A stretch of DNA of 64,000 bases, taken from the NCBI RefSeq assembly GCF_019320115.1, contig NC_089585.1:145221769-145285768 (forward strand). The letters are read 5' to 3'. This document shows positions 1 to 10,911 of the stretch, one piece after another. The notes below the pieces were generated by a model. The model was not told the origin of the DNA. It searched no databases and saw only the letters and a program-made list of their open reading frames with translations. Origin of the DNA: Miscanthus floridulus. Lineage: Eukaryota; Streptophyta; Magnoliopsida; Poales; Poaceae. Every line of letters starts with the position of its first letter. Positions within the stretch are counted from its first letter, which is position 1. The translations under genes were made by a program, and so were the position numbers.

Positions 1-275
1 TCATATTAGTCAGGCTTATCAGTCATGATCAGTGGCGGATCCAAAGGGGGGGCTGGGGGGGCTCCAGCCCCCCCTAATTTCTTGATTTCAATGCTAATTA
101 CTGTAGCAAAAACTTGATTTCACCGTTAAATCTTCGTGCAAATCAACATCTCTGTTGTTTTAGCCCCCCCTTATCCCGCATCCCACATCCGCCACTGGTC
201 ATGATACAGTATTTTTCTCTCACAACAAAATAGCATCAGCCGACTTATAAGCCACATAAACAATCAAGCGAACAG
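1..275. mobile_element. MITE with GTTCG-type terminus, cut by the window edge and by a nested MITE
   Basis: Reading the complement from about 275 gives a terminus beginning CCTGTTCGCTTG followed by GGCTTATAAGTCGGCTG, and a TGTGAGAGAAAAATACTGT block. These resemble two other elements of this window (8327-8440 and 29972-30084). The left terminus is outside the window. A second MITE (30-197) sits inside it, so the outer element is older. Superfamily is not assigned. Confidence 0.5.
30..197. mobile_element. hAT-type MITE with 8-bp target duplication
   Basis: The element begins CAGTGGCGGATCC and ends GGATGCGG...CCGCCACTG-like, giving inverted termini built on CAGTGGCGGAT. It is flanked by perfect 8-bp direct repeats GTCATGAT at 22-29 and 198-205, the duplication length expected of hAT transposition. 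G-rich and C-rich subterminal tracts (GGGGGGGCT and AGCCCCCCC) can pair. It has no coding capacity. A second copy of the type lies at 56793-56992. Confidence 0.85.
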
Positions 276-327
276 GTGGAATCTGTATAGGTTACCTATG
301 CGTGTATGCATACCTTCGCATTGTATA

Positions 328-592
328 TGGTTGTAGGACACATGACCTAAATAAGCGGCAATGCCTTTCTTGTTTCTAGAACATACCAGTGACTTCATTC
401 TAAGTCTCAGACACTTTTATTCTTTTTTTTATATTTCTCTCACTTAAGTGTCTACTTGTCCGTGGTCTCATATTCTACAAACAACTCTATAACTATTTTT
501 AGTAAATAATATATTTATAAACTTATAGGACACACCACCTTTCCAACCAGTACATCTTGGGTATTAGTACCACCCATAGAGACACATGCACC
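328..592. repeat. Diverged direct repeat A, copy 1
   Basis: This stretch matches 1036-1293 over its length: both run from a GGTTGTRGGACACA start through TTTCTTGTTTCTAGAA, a TATATTTCTCTCAC block, GTCCACTTGTCCG-like text and a TATAAACTT segment to an ACACATCTTG block. A partial third copy begins near 760 and a fourth near 2462. No gene is seen. It looks like a decayed, tandemly duplicated non-coding repeat. Confidence 0.6.
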
Positions 593-770
593 ACGTTTTG
601 CCTATGATTTAGCAATGGCACAAGTAATTTGCATAGTTAGTTACCACCTTTTTTCTTTACTTTATTATAGCATCTCGTAATGATAAAAATTCTTGTTCCC
701 TCGAAAACAAGTGGAAAGAGAACTGTGAATGGTCAGGTCATACACATACGACACCACGTTAGCCGTGCAT
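592..770. repeat. Dispersed repeat B, copy 1 (short)
   Basis: The segment carries ATGATTTAGCAATGGCACAA, then TATAGCATCTCGTAATGA and ATACACCACGTT-like blocks in the same order as the copies at 3375-3790 and 7690-8080. This copy stops before the 3' half found in the other two. It has no coding capacity. Confidence 0.6.
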
Positions 771-1035
771 GGGTCGTGGGACACACTACCTCACTAAACG
801 GTGGTGTCTTTTCTTTTATTTAGCACATATTGGTGATTTTCACTAAAATAGCTTTGGTGTCTTTTCTTTGACTTGGGGACATATTTCTCTTGGCAAGTGA
901 GCCATAGATGGTATCTTTGTTGTGTTGGGCTGTTAGGCCATATGATAAAAATAGATACTTATTATTAATTTGGCCATGGAGAGTAACATCCGCATGAGTT
1001 ACACGTAGCTTGCATTCATAATTGCACGTTGCTTA

Positions 1036-1293
1036 TGGTTGTGGGACACACTACCTCACTCAGCGGTGGTGCCTTTTCTTTGTTTCTAGAAAATGTCGGT
1101 GACTTCATTTATTTCCCCATGCATTTTGTCCATTTATTCTATATTTCTCTCACCTAAGTGTCCACTTGTCCGCCATCTTATGTTGTACGAACAAATTTAT
1201 AAACTATTTTTAATAAGCAATATTATAAACTTCTAGGAGCATCATCCTTCCAAGCAACACATCTTGATCATTGATAGCATCATGGAGACACCA
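1036..1293. repeat. Diverged direct repeat A, copy 2
   Basis: This is the partner of 328-592: GGTTGTGGGACACACTACC, TTTCTTTGTTTCTAGAAAAT, TCTATATTTCTCTCACCT and ACACATCTTGATCATTG occur in the same order as in copy 1. Divergence is clearly visible by eye, so the duplication is old. Confidence 0.6.
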
Positions 1294-1380
1294 ATTTTTC
1301 ATCTAGGCGATTGTGTCGCTAAGAAGAATTTTGGCTTGGAGGACACGTACTCTTTCTCGCATCCATAGCAAAAGACGATG

Positions 1381-1497
1381 GGGGTGTTCAGCTGGTACCC
1401 TTGTCCACTGTAGTTCGACTTATTTTGGATGATTCAATAGTGTTCTGTGAGAGAGAATAAACTGAAACAATCCAAGACATGCTCAGCCGAACACGCT
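1381..1497. mobile_element. Putative short MITE with GTGTTCRGCTG termini
   Basis: The left end reads GGGGTGTTCAGCTGG and the complement of the right end reads GCGTGTTCGGCTGAGC. These are imperfect inverted termini about 115 bp apart around an AT-rich centre. No clean target duplication was found, so boundaries are approximate. Confidence 0.45.
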
Positions 1498-1969
1498 GGA
1501 TAAACGCATATTGTACGTACGATCAATAACCAATAAGGCAGGACCGTCTCTAGGAATTTGGGGTCCGAGAGCGAAATATAAGTTGGGGCGCTCATGTTCA
1601 TCGGGGCTGGAATGTTGCGAATGGCGCAGCGACAGAATTACAAAACGAGATCACAACAGCATGGCCGATGGGCGAACGGAGATACGGAGTCATGTAGAAG
1701 CAATTGCGAGTCTCTATGTTTCAATTGCCACAGTCGGCAGCTAAACATGATTGCGTCATAAGTTATGTGTTAGAAACAAGAAACTAATAGAGAAGTGCTC
1801 GACGCCTGAGCTAAATACTCAAAATTTGAACTGATATTAGCAGCCATGGGATGTAAATTTTGGGCCCTCTGCCTTTTGGGGCCTGAGCGGTCGCTCACCT
1901 CGCTCATGGCCTTCAATGGCCCTGGAATAAGGAAATCATAAGCATTCACGGCTTCACGCTGCCTGCTAC
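1498..1969. other. Spacer without recognisable gene
   Basis: Non-coding sequence between two MITEs. Short ORFs are present on the plus strand but have no recognisable motif. It includes a fragment resembling decayed transposon sequence (GGGCCCTCTGCC to CCTGGAATAAGG). Confidence 0.4.
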
Positions 1970-1972
1970 TAA

Positions 1973-2216
1973 GGGCCTCTTTGACAGGGCTCCGGTGGCT
2001 CCGGCTCCCGCACCTGTCGGCCGCTCAGGGGCCGATAGATGCCAGGGGAGCCGGAGCCGCGGAGCCCGAAAAACGAGCTTCTCCGGCTCCGGCGGTTTCT
2101 GTGAGAGAGGAAAGGAGGAGAGAGAAAAATGGCTCCGATGAACAGTAACCGGGTGTCGGCCCCTGGGCGGCCGACAGGCCGGAGCCGGAGCCGCCGGAGC
2201 CCTGCCAAAGAGAGCC
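1973..2216. mobile_element. Tourist-like (PIF/Harbinger) MITE
   Basis: The left end GGGCCTCTTTGACAGGGCTC and the complement of the right end GGCTCTCTTTGGCAGGGCTC form long inverted termini. Flanking TAA at 1970-1972 and 2217-2219 is the 3-bp target duplication typical of PIF/Harbinger elements. The subterminal sequence is a run of GGCTCC/GGAGCC units able to fold into a hairpin. The open frames across it are by-products of this GC-rich repetition. Confidence 0.8.
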
Positions 2217-2219
2217 TAA

Positions 2220-3374
2220 AATGATGGGACATGGCTTCTCGAGTAAAAAAAAAAAACACTTTAGCCTCGATATTAGATTCATGAGCTGATTATTGCACTT
2301 GCCGCTTTCCTGAGCAGAATTCCCTTTTTTCATTTTAACTATTAACTTTTTTTTAAAGTAGGTGAGCTGTGTAACAGAGACAAGAGTTTAATCAGTTTTG
2401 TCCAAGTACCCCCTCCCTTAGGCCTATTTGCTTGGGTTAAACAAAACATAACACAGGACGACACACCACCTTGGCAAACGGGGGTGGCACCTCGCTTTTA
2501 TTTGGTTTGATATGGCTTCCCCTTGAACGAGTGATTTTATCTTTTTCTTATTCGTTTCTTTCTTTTAAGTAGGTGTGAAACCAGAGATAAACTTGTTGGC
2601 TATATCATATTCTTGGATAACCTTATAAATATTCTATCTAAAATAATAATTATTATAGGTTTATTGGGACACACTGTTGGTATGTTGCAAAACCACCCCA
2701 TAAGTCATCAATTTCGTCCTTTCCATATTTACTTCGTTCATTTATCAATTGCTGCAGGTAGAAGTAAACTCCTTGATGTCTTATGTTATACTAGTATAAT
2801 GCTCATGCTAACGCCACGGCCTTATCTTAGAGATCCACATGAAAAGCAAGTGACCCAATGCTTGACGGGTGGATCCCATGCAAAGGTGCGATGCGAGGTG
2901 TCCCTTCACCTGGGCCTCTTCGTCTCAGAAATCGCAGCGGGTGGTCAAAAACGGTCACGGAAGCAGTTTTAGCAGTTAAAGAGTACTGAAATGATCGAAA
3001 ATGGTTGTGAAACTAATTAAAAATAATAAATTTTTATGTTTAGCAAAATTCAAAAATGGTATCATAATATAGAAAACGATATTTAGAATATTTCCGTACC
3101 CTTTTCATCCTTGCGCAGCACTGGTGGCAGTTGCCGGCCGAGTCATGTCGGTGACAACGCGGCGGTCTCCCTATCTCCGACGACGAGGAGTCAATCCGAT
3201 CCTCCGTGGCGGTCGTCGCCCCCGCTCCGGCCGGTCTCCCGCGCGTCTCGTTCTCCGGCGTGGAGCTGCAGCATACATATATGCGCACGAACGCCTCCAT
3301 GCATGTTCCCAATATTTCTTCAAACTTGCAGGAAGAAATTTTGCAGAATCACGCGGATTAAGCCATGCGGATTT
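2220..3374. other. Spacer: partial repeat A and decayed transposon sequence
   Basis: A third, partial copy of repeat A begins near 2462 (ACACACCACCTTGGCAAACG, then TATAAATATTC and GGGACACACTG blocks). From about 2925 to 3110 there is AT-rich sequence with phrases such as GAAAACGATATTTAGAATAT that look like decayed transposon DNA. No supported gene on either strand. Confidence 0.4.
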
Positions 3375-3790
3375 AATTTTGCATATGATTTAGCAATGGC
3401 GCAAGTAATTCCGTGGTATAGTTATCACCCTTTTTTCCCTTTTATTAATTTATTTATAGCATCTCGTAATGACAAAATTCTTGTTTCCAGAAAAAAAAGT
3501 GGAAAGAAAATCGTACAAGGTCAGGTCGTCGTACGTACGTACACACATACACCACGTTATACAAGTTTCAACAGTCGTCACTGTCGTCAAACACGGCAGC
3601 CTCAACAGGCCGTTGCTTTTGCTTCCTCGGCGAGAAGAACCAAAAAAAAAAAAGCCTTCTACAGAAAAGAGAGATCGGAGGGTGAGAAAAAAAAGAGAAA
3701 TAGGAAGGAGGCAGGGCCTGCATGGCCTGTTTCGTGGGAAAGACCAGAAGGGCCTGGATTAAAATGGAAAACAACGATCCCTCTCCCATC
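3375..3790. repeat. Dispersed repeat B, copy 2 (long)
   Basis: This copy contains ATGATTTAGCAATGGCGCAA, TATAGCATCTCGTAATGACA, ACACATACACCACGTTATAC, GGCCGTTGCTTTTGCTTCCT, GGCCTGTTTCGTGGGAAAGA and ATTAAAATGGAAAACAA in the same order as 7690-8080. A plus-strand open frame of 245 codons crosses it, but the same region in copy 3 is not open in the same way. I therefore treat it as a repeat, not a gene. Confidence 0.7.
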
Positions 3791-5255
3791 ATCATTGTTA
3801 CTAGAAAAACTGGTGCGGCGTTCCCGCACCCCAGCCTGTGTAGGCTAGGATTATTTCTTTTGTTCTTTACTTGCATGGCGACACAACATCTTATATTTGA
3901 GATACTAGTGAAGGGCGTGCGCCATCGCACGCATAGGCGAGGCATAGGAAAGATTGTAAAGATGGAGAAAATGTTTTGGATATATATACTGCAATATGAG
4001 TGGTAGCCATAAGAAAGTTTTTGAAGGTATAATGGGCATCACTTATTGTCATTGACTTATTGCACATATGGCTACTATGCTTATACATAAATGATTTGTT
4101 TGGTACCCTGATCTGACTTGGAGCACAACTATTTTAAAGCGTGGAGATAAACATGTAGTGTACACAGGAGTGACAACGTTTAAAAGTCCACAAACGTGTT
4201 GCCATGTCCCGTTGGTGCACTGAATATAGCCTCGTTCATGTTGCAAAATGACGAGCCGTCTTTGTTCATCCATATCTGTAGCATTAGGAACAGGGTCATT
4301 TTGATATTATTATCCATATTTGAAGCATTAGAAAGAGAGCTATTTTCATATTGGTTCCAAATATGCATACTTGTTAACATGCAAAGAAGCTGTTTACTAT
4401 GGCACTGTGTAAGCAGAGTCAAAGAAGAAGAAAAACAATAAGTGATAATGTAGGAAATATGAGTGGACCTTTGGTTACTTCTACTGCTGGTTGGATATGG
4501 TGTTTAGGTTCTACGCTCGTGGCTCTGCAAATGATGTATGACACGATGAAATCTATAGGTAAAAAAAATCCTTTTGGCTATGGATCTGTAAATGATATGT
4601 ACCACATAGAAGTAAATATGTTTCTTTGTGTATATGTTTGCCAGTACAATAGTATGCAGTTGTGTATTATAACGTTTGAGGATCTTACTTCTTCGTGGGG
4701 GATTCTGTGAAGGAGGCATGGTTTTTTTGGGGCGCGGTTTGGGTAGCCTTTGTTGTATACGTTTCTTCAGCGCTTCCTTTGTCCAACATAGTTGAAATAG
4801 GATGTTTAGATTAAGTGCAGACCATATAAAGACACGGAAAAGGAGAAGAAAAAAAACTCTGAAGCGATCACATCTATATAGGCACATTATTGTTGGACAG
4901 CAAATGTGCTGAACTTTAAAAAAAATCAGTGTGGGAGTTGATTGGATTACCTGTTCACTATTAGATATGATAAGTACTACCATTTGCACTCTCCTGTAAA
5001 TATAGGAGACAGGGTTTTCTAAATGGTTAGCTTTCTGAAGGCATTCCACATAGATTCGTTGTATGTATGGGACTATCAGTGGTTCTCTTTAACAATATGT
5101 GGTTGCCAAATAGAAGCTATTTAGTTTTTTGTGCACAGATCGAATCATTAACAATCTATCTTAACACGAAATTGTAGACAGTCTGTACCAAAATTCCAGC
5201 AGAATCGATTGTATCGTTGATAGAAATCATTTGGCTGGTTTTTTGCAAAATGATC
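3791..5255. other. AT-rich spacer without recognisable gene
   Basis: About 1.5 kb of AT-rich sequence lying downstream of the minus-strand gene that ends at 5256. Around 3895-3950 there is text such as ACTAGTGAAGGGCGTGCGCC that resembles the degraded end of a transposon. Open frames on both strands (for example a 181-codon minus frame at 4504-5049) have no domain, no codon bias and no splice logic. The 3' UTR of the neighbouring gene probably lies in 5000-5255. Confidence 0.4.
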
Positions 5256-7336
5256 TTAACCATCTCTTATGCCAAGTACAGGTGCTGGAGTAGCTGCAAT
5301 CTGTCTGGTTGTTTCAGCAGCAGAAGCTTTGCAGTGGAAGGAATTTAGCAAATAAATTGTGCCACAAAGTAAAAACACAAAGGAATTAGCAAAATAGGGC
5401 TCACTCATACCAATATTCATAAGAGTTTGGTAACCCTCTTTTTCGCTACCTAGGTAGTGAGTGACCTGTAAGGAGATAAAGCAGGACAACAAAAAATCAT
5501 ACCACTTCAATAGCAAGCATTGCAGCAAGTTCTTCGACCTTGTCTGAATGTTCATTCATTGTTGCCTTTGAAAATCTTAACCTACAGGAATTGACGAACT
5601 AACAAATATTTAGATGTTGCAGGCATAAGTGACGACAAAAATAATAGATGTAAGAATTACTACTCTATATTAGCAAAAAGACTATTGCTACTATTCTGAA
5701 TAAATAGGTGAAGAGAATGATAGAAAGTTTGGTGATTTAGGGCATGTTATCTATTACATGACATAAATCAAAATGTGCAGTCATTTATGAAAATAAGCCT
5801 AGCGTTTTGGTAAGCAGCACATTGGAAGTCTAAAGTTGGGATATTTTGTTGTGTTCATAAGAAAACAAAGGTGACACTGCAAGAGTTCAAATCCAATCTT
5901 CCTTTTTTGAACTGACTGATTAACATACGGATAGTTTGCAATAATGTGTAGTAGGATGGGTCATGTCTGAGACAGTTGACATGTCACAATAGGTATGAAT
6001 CAGTGAACTAATATGGTGGTTTTGCTCTGCATAGTTGAACTCTAGAAAGATCTACTTTAGGTGGTTATACCTTTACGTCTTCACGAAGGCACTGCATAGG
6101 TCTCTAAAATTGAATCTTAGATATGGCATTTGTTAAACTGTCACAGTCATATTTGTATCAAACACATCAAGTCGATGAAGGAAAATGAAAAAGGCCGTTG
6201 TAACCTTTACCTAAAACTTTTTTTATACCAAAAGAAACACAGAAAATTCGGAACATAACTGTCACACAAACAAATATAGTATTAACACTGATTACATGAA
6301 GGTAAGTGCATATCGACAGGCTGTAGGGTCTGTCATGGGCAGAATGATGTATATTAATTATTGGTTCAGAAGATAGGTATGTCGAGCTGTCTCGCTAAAA
6401 AAAGAACATAATTATGCAGAGTGACTAAAGAGGTAAAATACGAAGATAGACAAAGAAGTAACTGTCCTCCTGATGCCTGCAAGTAGTATGAAGGCAACAA
6501 ATTTAAAAACTGAGACAGAAATACCAAACATTTATTTGAGTTTGGTTACTGCCATTTCCTATGATATATAACTATCCTACGAACACCATGGGGAGATGAT
6601 TTATGTCATGACAAACAGAACAAACCCGTGACGGGTTCCCAACCCATAGCTCTTACGAAATTCAACAATTATTTTGTCAGCAGTTTCACATGCACTTCTA
6701 ATCATGTCTATTCTAACCTCGAAGAAATGATGCCAGGTTCATTCTAATTATAGATATCTGAGAAATGAAGCTGACAACACATGCTATATGTTTTCATTCT
6801 TCATACTAAATTGGTCACCTTTAATTTTTGAAACTGTGTAGGCACCGGTAGATTAGTTATTCCAGTCAAGAGTTACTCCCTCTTTGTAGTTTCGTCAATT
6901 TCCATCTCAGCGAGCAGTTTTGATGACAACAATACAGGTAGTACTGCAATATTTATACTGAGCAGATAAGGATCATGTTGCAACGTTAATAGCAAATAAC
7001 TGTACAAACCATTGAAAGCATGCCAAAATGGGTACACTAAATTGCAATGGAGAACAAACGATTAGAGCGACCATTTCTATATTCTAATATTTTTTTTTGT
7101 TGGGGCATTTCCATTGCATTTACCTATGTCAGAAAAAACTACCGTGAAATTAAATGGAACAAAATTGAGTTAGTAAAAAAAAGGAAAAATAGGCCTAAAA
7201 GTAAAGTTAATAAAGCAAGGCACGATTGAGAACCAAGAGGAGCACCTGACATGGCATCATTTCGTTCCCCATCCACAACTCTGCTGGACCCATGCCCGGC
7301 TTCAACTTCATGTTCTGGACCCATGCCGCTGTCCAT
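5256..7336 (-). CDS. Unrecognised small spliced gene (six coding exons, minus strand)
   Basis: I do not recognise this protein. Coding exons on the minus strand are 7336-7246, 6943-6877, 6717-6626, 5581-5503, 5465-5411 and 5326-5256. Introns start GT and end AG. Phases fit at exons 1-2, 3-4, 4-5 and 5-6; the 2-3 junction is out of phase, so one exon is misplaced, missing or frameshifted. The chosen start ATG (7336) opens MDSGMGPEHEVEAGHG. Later exons read as IRSACETADKIIVEFRKSYG, then NEHSDKVEELAAMLAIEV, VTHYLGSEKEGY, and the C-terminus ATPAPVLGIRDG followed by TAA. The product is about 150 residues, hydrophilic and helix-prone, without signal peptide or membrane segment. Phase-matched exons across four introns argue for a real gene; function is unknown. 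It lies between two copies of repeat B. It could be an intact gene whose second junction I misread, or a recent pseudogene. Confidence 0.55.
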
Positions 7337-7689
7337 GAGCACACATAGTTCAGATACATCGATTCAACCAAGAAATTGGCAAAAAAATTGTGGGAAAAAT
7401 CCAAAGGAATCCCCAAAGTAGGGGCTGGACAACAGGCCAGCCGACTGCAGGCAGCAGGGCCAGAGGCACCGCACGCGGCCGCTGCCTGTTGTTGTCGTCC
7501 ACCTGCTGCCTCCTCGCGCTGACCAGGCGCACATAGCGCACCGGCGGACAGGGGCCAGCGGGCAAACGCAGGCGCGCAGCGCAGGAAGCCACACGCTATA
7601 GGCCAGCCACGGCCGCACAGATGCCTACCGCAACCCGCACGCCGGCAACCGCGCGTCCACGAGGGAGAAGAGAAGGGTATTCGTAGCAC
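7337..7689 (-). promoter_or_regulatory. GC-rich upstream region of the minus-strand gene
   Basis: The bases just upstream of the proposed start at 7336 become strongly GC-rich (about 7425-7670), in contrast to the AT-rich surroundings. This is typical of grass 5' UTR and promoter DNA. Overlapping minus-strand frames of 80 to 160 codons here have no recognisable domain and are composition-driven. No TATA box was fixed with confidence. Confidence 0.3.
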
Positions 7690-8080
7690 CTATAAAGACA
7701 CATACACCACGTTTTACCTAGGATTTGGCAATGGCTCAAGCAATTTGCATAGTTAGTTACCACCTTCTTTTCTTTTCTTTATTATATTATAGCATCTCGT
7801 AATGACAAAAATTTCTTGTTTACTGAAAAAAATGTAAAGAAAACTGTACACAGTTTGGTGTACACACATACACCATGTTTTGCAAGTTTCAACACGACAG
7901 CCTTCCAACGATGCTCAACTTAATAGGCCGTTGCTTTTGCTTCCTTGGCAAGAAGAAAAAAAAAGTTCTTCAGGAAAAGAGAGAAAAAAAGGAGAGAAAT
8001 TAGAAGGAGGCAGGGGGCCTGTTTCGTGGGAAAGACAAGATGGGCCTGAATTAAAATGGAAAACAAGGATGACGAAACCG
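7690..8080. repeat. Dispersed repeat B, copy 3
   Basis: It matches 3375-3790 in order and length: ATACACCACGTTTTACC, GGATTTGGCAATGGCTCAAG, TATAGCATCTCGTAATGACA, GGCCGTTGCTTTTGCTTCCT, GGCCTGTTTCGTGGGAAAGA, ATTAAAATGGAAAACAA. With copy 2 it brackets the small minus-strand gene in direct orientation. Confidence 0.7.
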
Positions 8081-8326
8081 GAGGAAACAAATGGGCCCTG
8101 GGCCTGGTTTTAAGTAAGTCCACACACACATGCATGGTTTTTATTAATATAGTTCCATTTTTTAATAAATTATTAGATACTCTAATTCCCACACACTGTT
8201 ATTTTTTATTAAATTATTTTTTTTCCAAATTCCATGGTATTATAATGACAATAATTGGGTCGCCAAATATTGGGATCAACTGTTGTCAACAGAGAGAATA
8301 GTATCATCGTGCATGCGTCAACTGTT

Positions 8327-8440
8327 GGCCCCGTTCGCTGGTCTGAAACTTGGCTGAAACTGGTTGAAAAATATTGTTCTGGCTGAATTGTTGTAAGAAA
8401 AAAAATACTATTCCGGCTGAAAAAAGAAACCGAACAAGCC
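8327..8440. mobile_element. MITE with GGCC...GTTCG termini
   Basis: The left end GGCCCCGTTCGCTGGTCTGA and the complement of the right end GGCTTGTTCGGTTTC are related to the element at 29972-30084, which lies in the opposite orientation. The interior CTGAAACTGG and ATACTATTCCGGCTG blocks match that copy. No convincing target duplication was found. Confidence 0.6.
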
Positions 8441-8669
8441 GAATATGGGGTAAGCCAAGGCCGTTGTTAACAATTATCAAGTGGAACAGTCGATCCATCG
8501 AATCATGATGATATTAATGTTACTGCATATGATCATCACTGGTGTATAGACAACCACCAAACGTATAAATAAATAAAAACACAACAGTGAAAAAACCAAG
8601 CAAAAGAGGAGTCACATATACATCGCAATATAGTCATCTAACGCCCGCTCACAAGGTGGCGTTAGTTTA

Positions 8670-8828
8670 GGCCAGTATCACGGGGTTTATCTCTCAGTTT
8701 TCAAGACTCAATATATTGAAAATAGTGTAGATAAATTTCATCCCACAAAAGTTTTATCATCTCTCGCTTCAACTATTCCATGTCATGTTAGCTCATTTAA
8801 TGCCATGAAACGTCAATTGCGTCCGGCC
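8670..8828. mobile_element. Tourist-like MITE with TTA target duplication
   Basis: The left end GGCCAGTATCACGGGG and right end GCGTCCGGCC are bounded by TTA at 8667-8669 and 8829-8831. The interior contains TTTCAAGACTCAATATATTG and CCATGAAACG blocks of the kind seen in short grass MITEs. The inverted termini are imperfect. Confidence 0.6.
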
Positions 8829-8831
8829 TTA

Positions 8832-9075
8832 CAAATTGTTAGCCACTACTTGTCACGTAGATTATTTTTTTAAGACGAAAGAAGAACTATATTATATTAT
8901 AGCTGGGTACATTATCACGTTACAAACACTCTGGAATACATTACATATATCCAGAAACTTATTTTCATCTAAATTGTACCTACGCTGTGAATAGCTCCAA
9001 AACTCAAATCTAAACATGTATAACGCTTCGTATAGATGACCGCACAGGCAAACACTCGGCAGAAGGTATGAGAAC
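8832..9075. other. Spacer without recognisable gene
   Basis: AT-rich sequence up to the insertion site of the solo LTR. It resumes after the LTR at 10912. No coding or structural signal is seen. Confidence 0.4.
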
Positions 9076-9080
9076 AGATG

Positions 9081-10906
9081 TGAAAGCTCTAGTTTAATTT
9101 TGGTGAATAGATAAAACCCTAAGTGCTAACCTAGTTTATCAAAGTGAATATGAAATAGGTTATGCACATTCCAAGTGGTGGAGCAAGATGGAAGTGATCA
9201 TGATGGTGATGGCCATGGAGATGATCAGGTGCTTGACTTGAAAAAGATTAAAGAGAAAAAAGTTCAAGGCAAAAGTAAAATTTGATAGGAGCTTATTGGT
9301 TTGGTGATCGAGACACTTAGCAAGTGTGATCACATTTAGGATAGATAGCCGTACTATTAAGAGAGGTGAAACTCATATCGAAATGCGGTTATCAAAGTGC
9401 CACTGGATGTTCTAACTTATTGCATATGCATTTAGATCTAGTGGAGAGCTAACACCCTTGAAAATATTTGTGAAAATTTGCTAACACATATGCACAAGGT
9501 GATACACTTGGTGGTTGGCATATTTGAGCAAGGGTGAAGAAGTTGGTGAAGTCAAGGAGTTGTTTTCCCTCGACCGGACGCTGGACCGGACTCTGCACCG
9601 GTGTGTCCGGTCAGTTGGTGCGGTGAAGTGCACGATCTCGGTCTGAGACTGGACGCTGGCGCAAGAAGTGACCTGACACGACAGAGGTGCGTCCGGTCAT
9701 CTGTGATGTACGCTGACATCAGCATGGAGGCGAGGAAGAAGCGAGCGGATGTAGGGGCGCATCCGGTCGTGTTTCGACGGCTCTAGAACCTCTCTAGAGT
9801 TGGCCTGACGCACAGTGGCGCAGCGTCAGGTGAAGGAAGTTGCGCATCCGGTCGTGACATTGGGTGCTCGGGCGCTTGCTTGATCTGACATAGTGGCGGT
9901 GCGTCTGGTCGCCCTTCGGGTGCGTCCGGTCGTGACTTAAGTGCAAGCGTGGGCAAGACGACCGTTGAGATCGAGCAACGCAAGTTTGAAGCGGGGGACA
10001 CATGGCAACCATCCGATGACCAGTCGCTAGGGCTGTGCGTCCGGTCAGGCGAACCTGCGCGTCTGATCGCCCCGAGTTGGGCTACAGTGAGGGGGGCTCT
10101 ATTTAAGCCACATGACTAGCTCTAGCTCACTCTCTTGGCCATTTGCATTAATATAGCAACCTTGTGAGCTTAGGCAAAGTCATCCCACTCATCTCCATCA
10201 TTGATTCATCATCTTTGTGAGATTGGGAGTGAATCCAAGTGCATTGCTTGAGTGATTGCATCTAGAGGCACTTGGTGATTGTGTTTTGTGTGATCCTCAT
10301 CTTGTGTTGGTGATTGCATCGAGAGCCAAAATGTACTATAGTAGATTGCTCATGGCTTGTGTGATCCTCATCTTGTGTTGGTTGTGCGGCACCCAGTTGC
10401 AGGTTTAGTGTGTGATGCCAGTTAGCGCGTGAACCTCCAAGTGAGTGTATTGCCACAATAGGGACTAGCTTGCCGGCAAGCAAGTGAACCTCAATAAAAA
10501 ATCTTGTGTCATCTTATTCCGAGGATTTCATTGATTATCTTATGTTTGATTGATTGATCATCGCTTGCCACATCGGTATAATCTCACTACCTCACCCTTG
10601 TATTTACATTCTTAGTGTAGCTAAGCTCTTTAGTGTAATTAGTTTTGAGAGCTAGCTTGTGTCGGGTCTAGTGGTTAGTGAGGCTCTTTAGTTAGTCTTT
10701 GAGAGGTCACTAACTTAGTGGTAGTGACATAGCCTCTTGTGTGGATTAGAGACCATAGTGACTAGAATTGTGGATAGGAGGCTTGCATTTTGAGTAGCCT
10801 AGCGTAATACTCATTTCGCTTCATAATTGTCTAACCACCTTGTTAAGTGTTGTTGTAGAAATTTTTATAGGCTATTCACCCCCCCTCTAGCCATTAGAAC
10901 CTTTCA
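9081..10906 (+). mobile_element. Solo LTR of a Sirevirus-type Ty1/copia element
   Basis: The 1826-bp unit begins TGAAAGCTCTAG and ends CCTTTCA, matching the TG...CA rule. It is flanked by identical 5-bp repeats AGATG at 9076-9080 and 10907-10911. No primer-binding site, coding region or second LTR adjoins it, so it is a solo LTR left by LTR-LTR recombination. Many copies of the CGTCCGGTC half-palindrome occur at about 9570-10070, a TATTTAAG box lies near 10091, and the 3' part ends in CTATTCACCCCCCCTCTAG as in the other Sirevirus-like LTRs of this window. Short ORFs inside are not genes. Confidence 0.88.
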
Positions 10907-10911
10907 AGATG

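Noticed and set aside
3111..3848. Plus-strand open frame of 245 codons
   Set aside because: It overlaps repeat B, has arginine/serine-biased composition and no domain, and the matching region of copy 3 is not open in the same frame.
4504..5049. Minus-strand open frame of 181 codons
   Set aside because: AT-rich sequence, no motif, not connected by splice sites to the adjacent minus-strand gene.
5256..7336. Naming the small minus-strand gene as a known nuclear complex subunit
   Set aside because: A vague resemblance to small helical nuclear proteins came to mind but no specific motif supports it.
7207..7689. Minus-strand frame of 160 codons covering the first exon of the unnamed gene
   Set aside because: It reads a different frame from the exon chain that matches in phase; the upstream part is GC-driven low complexity.
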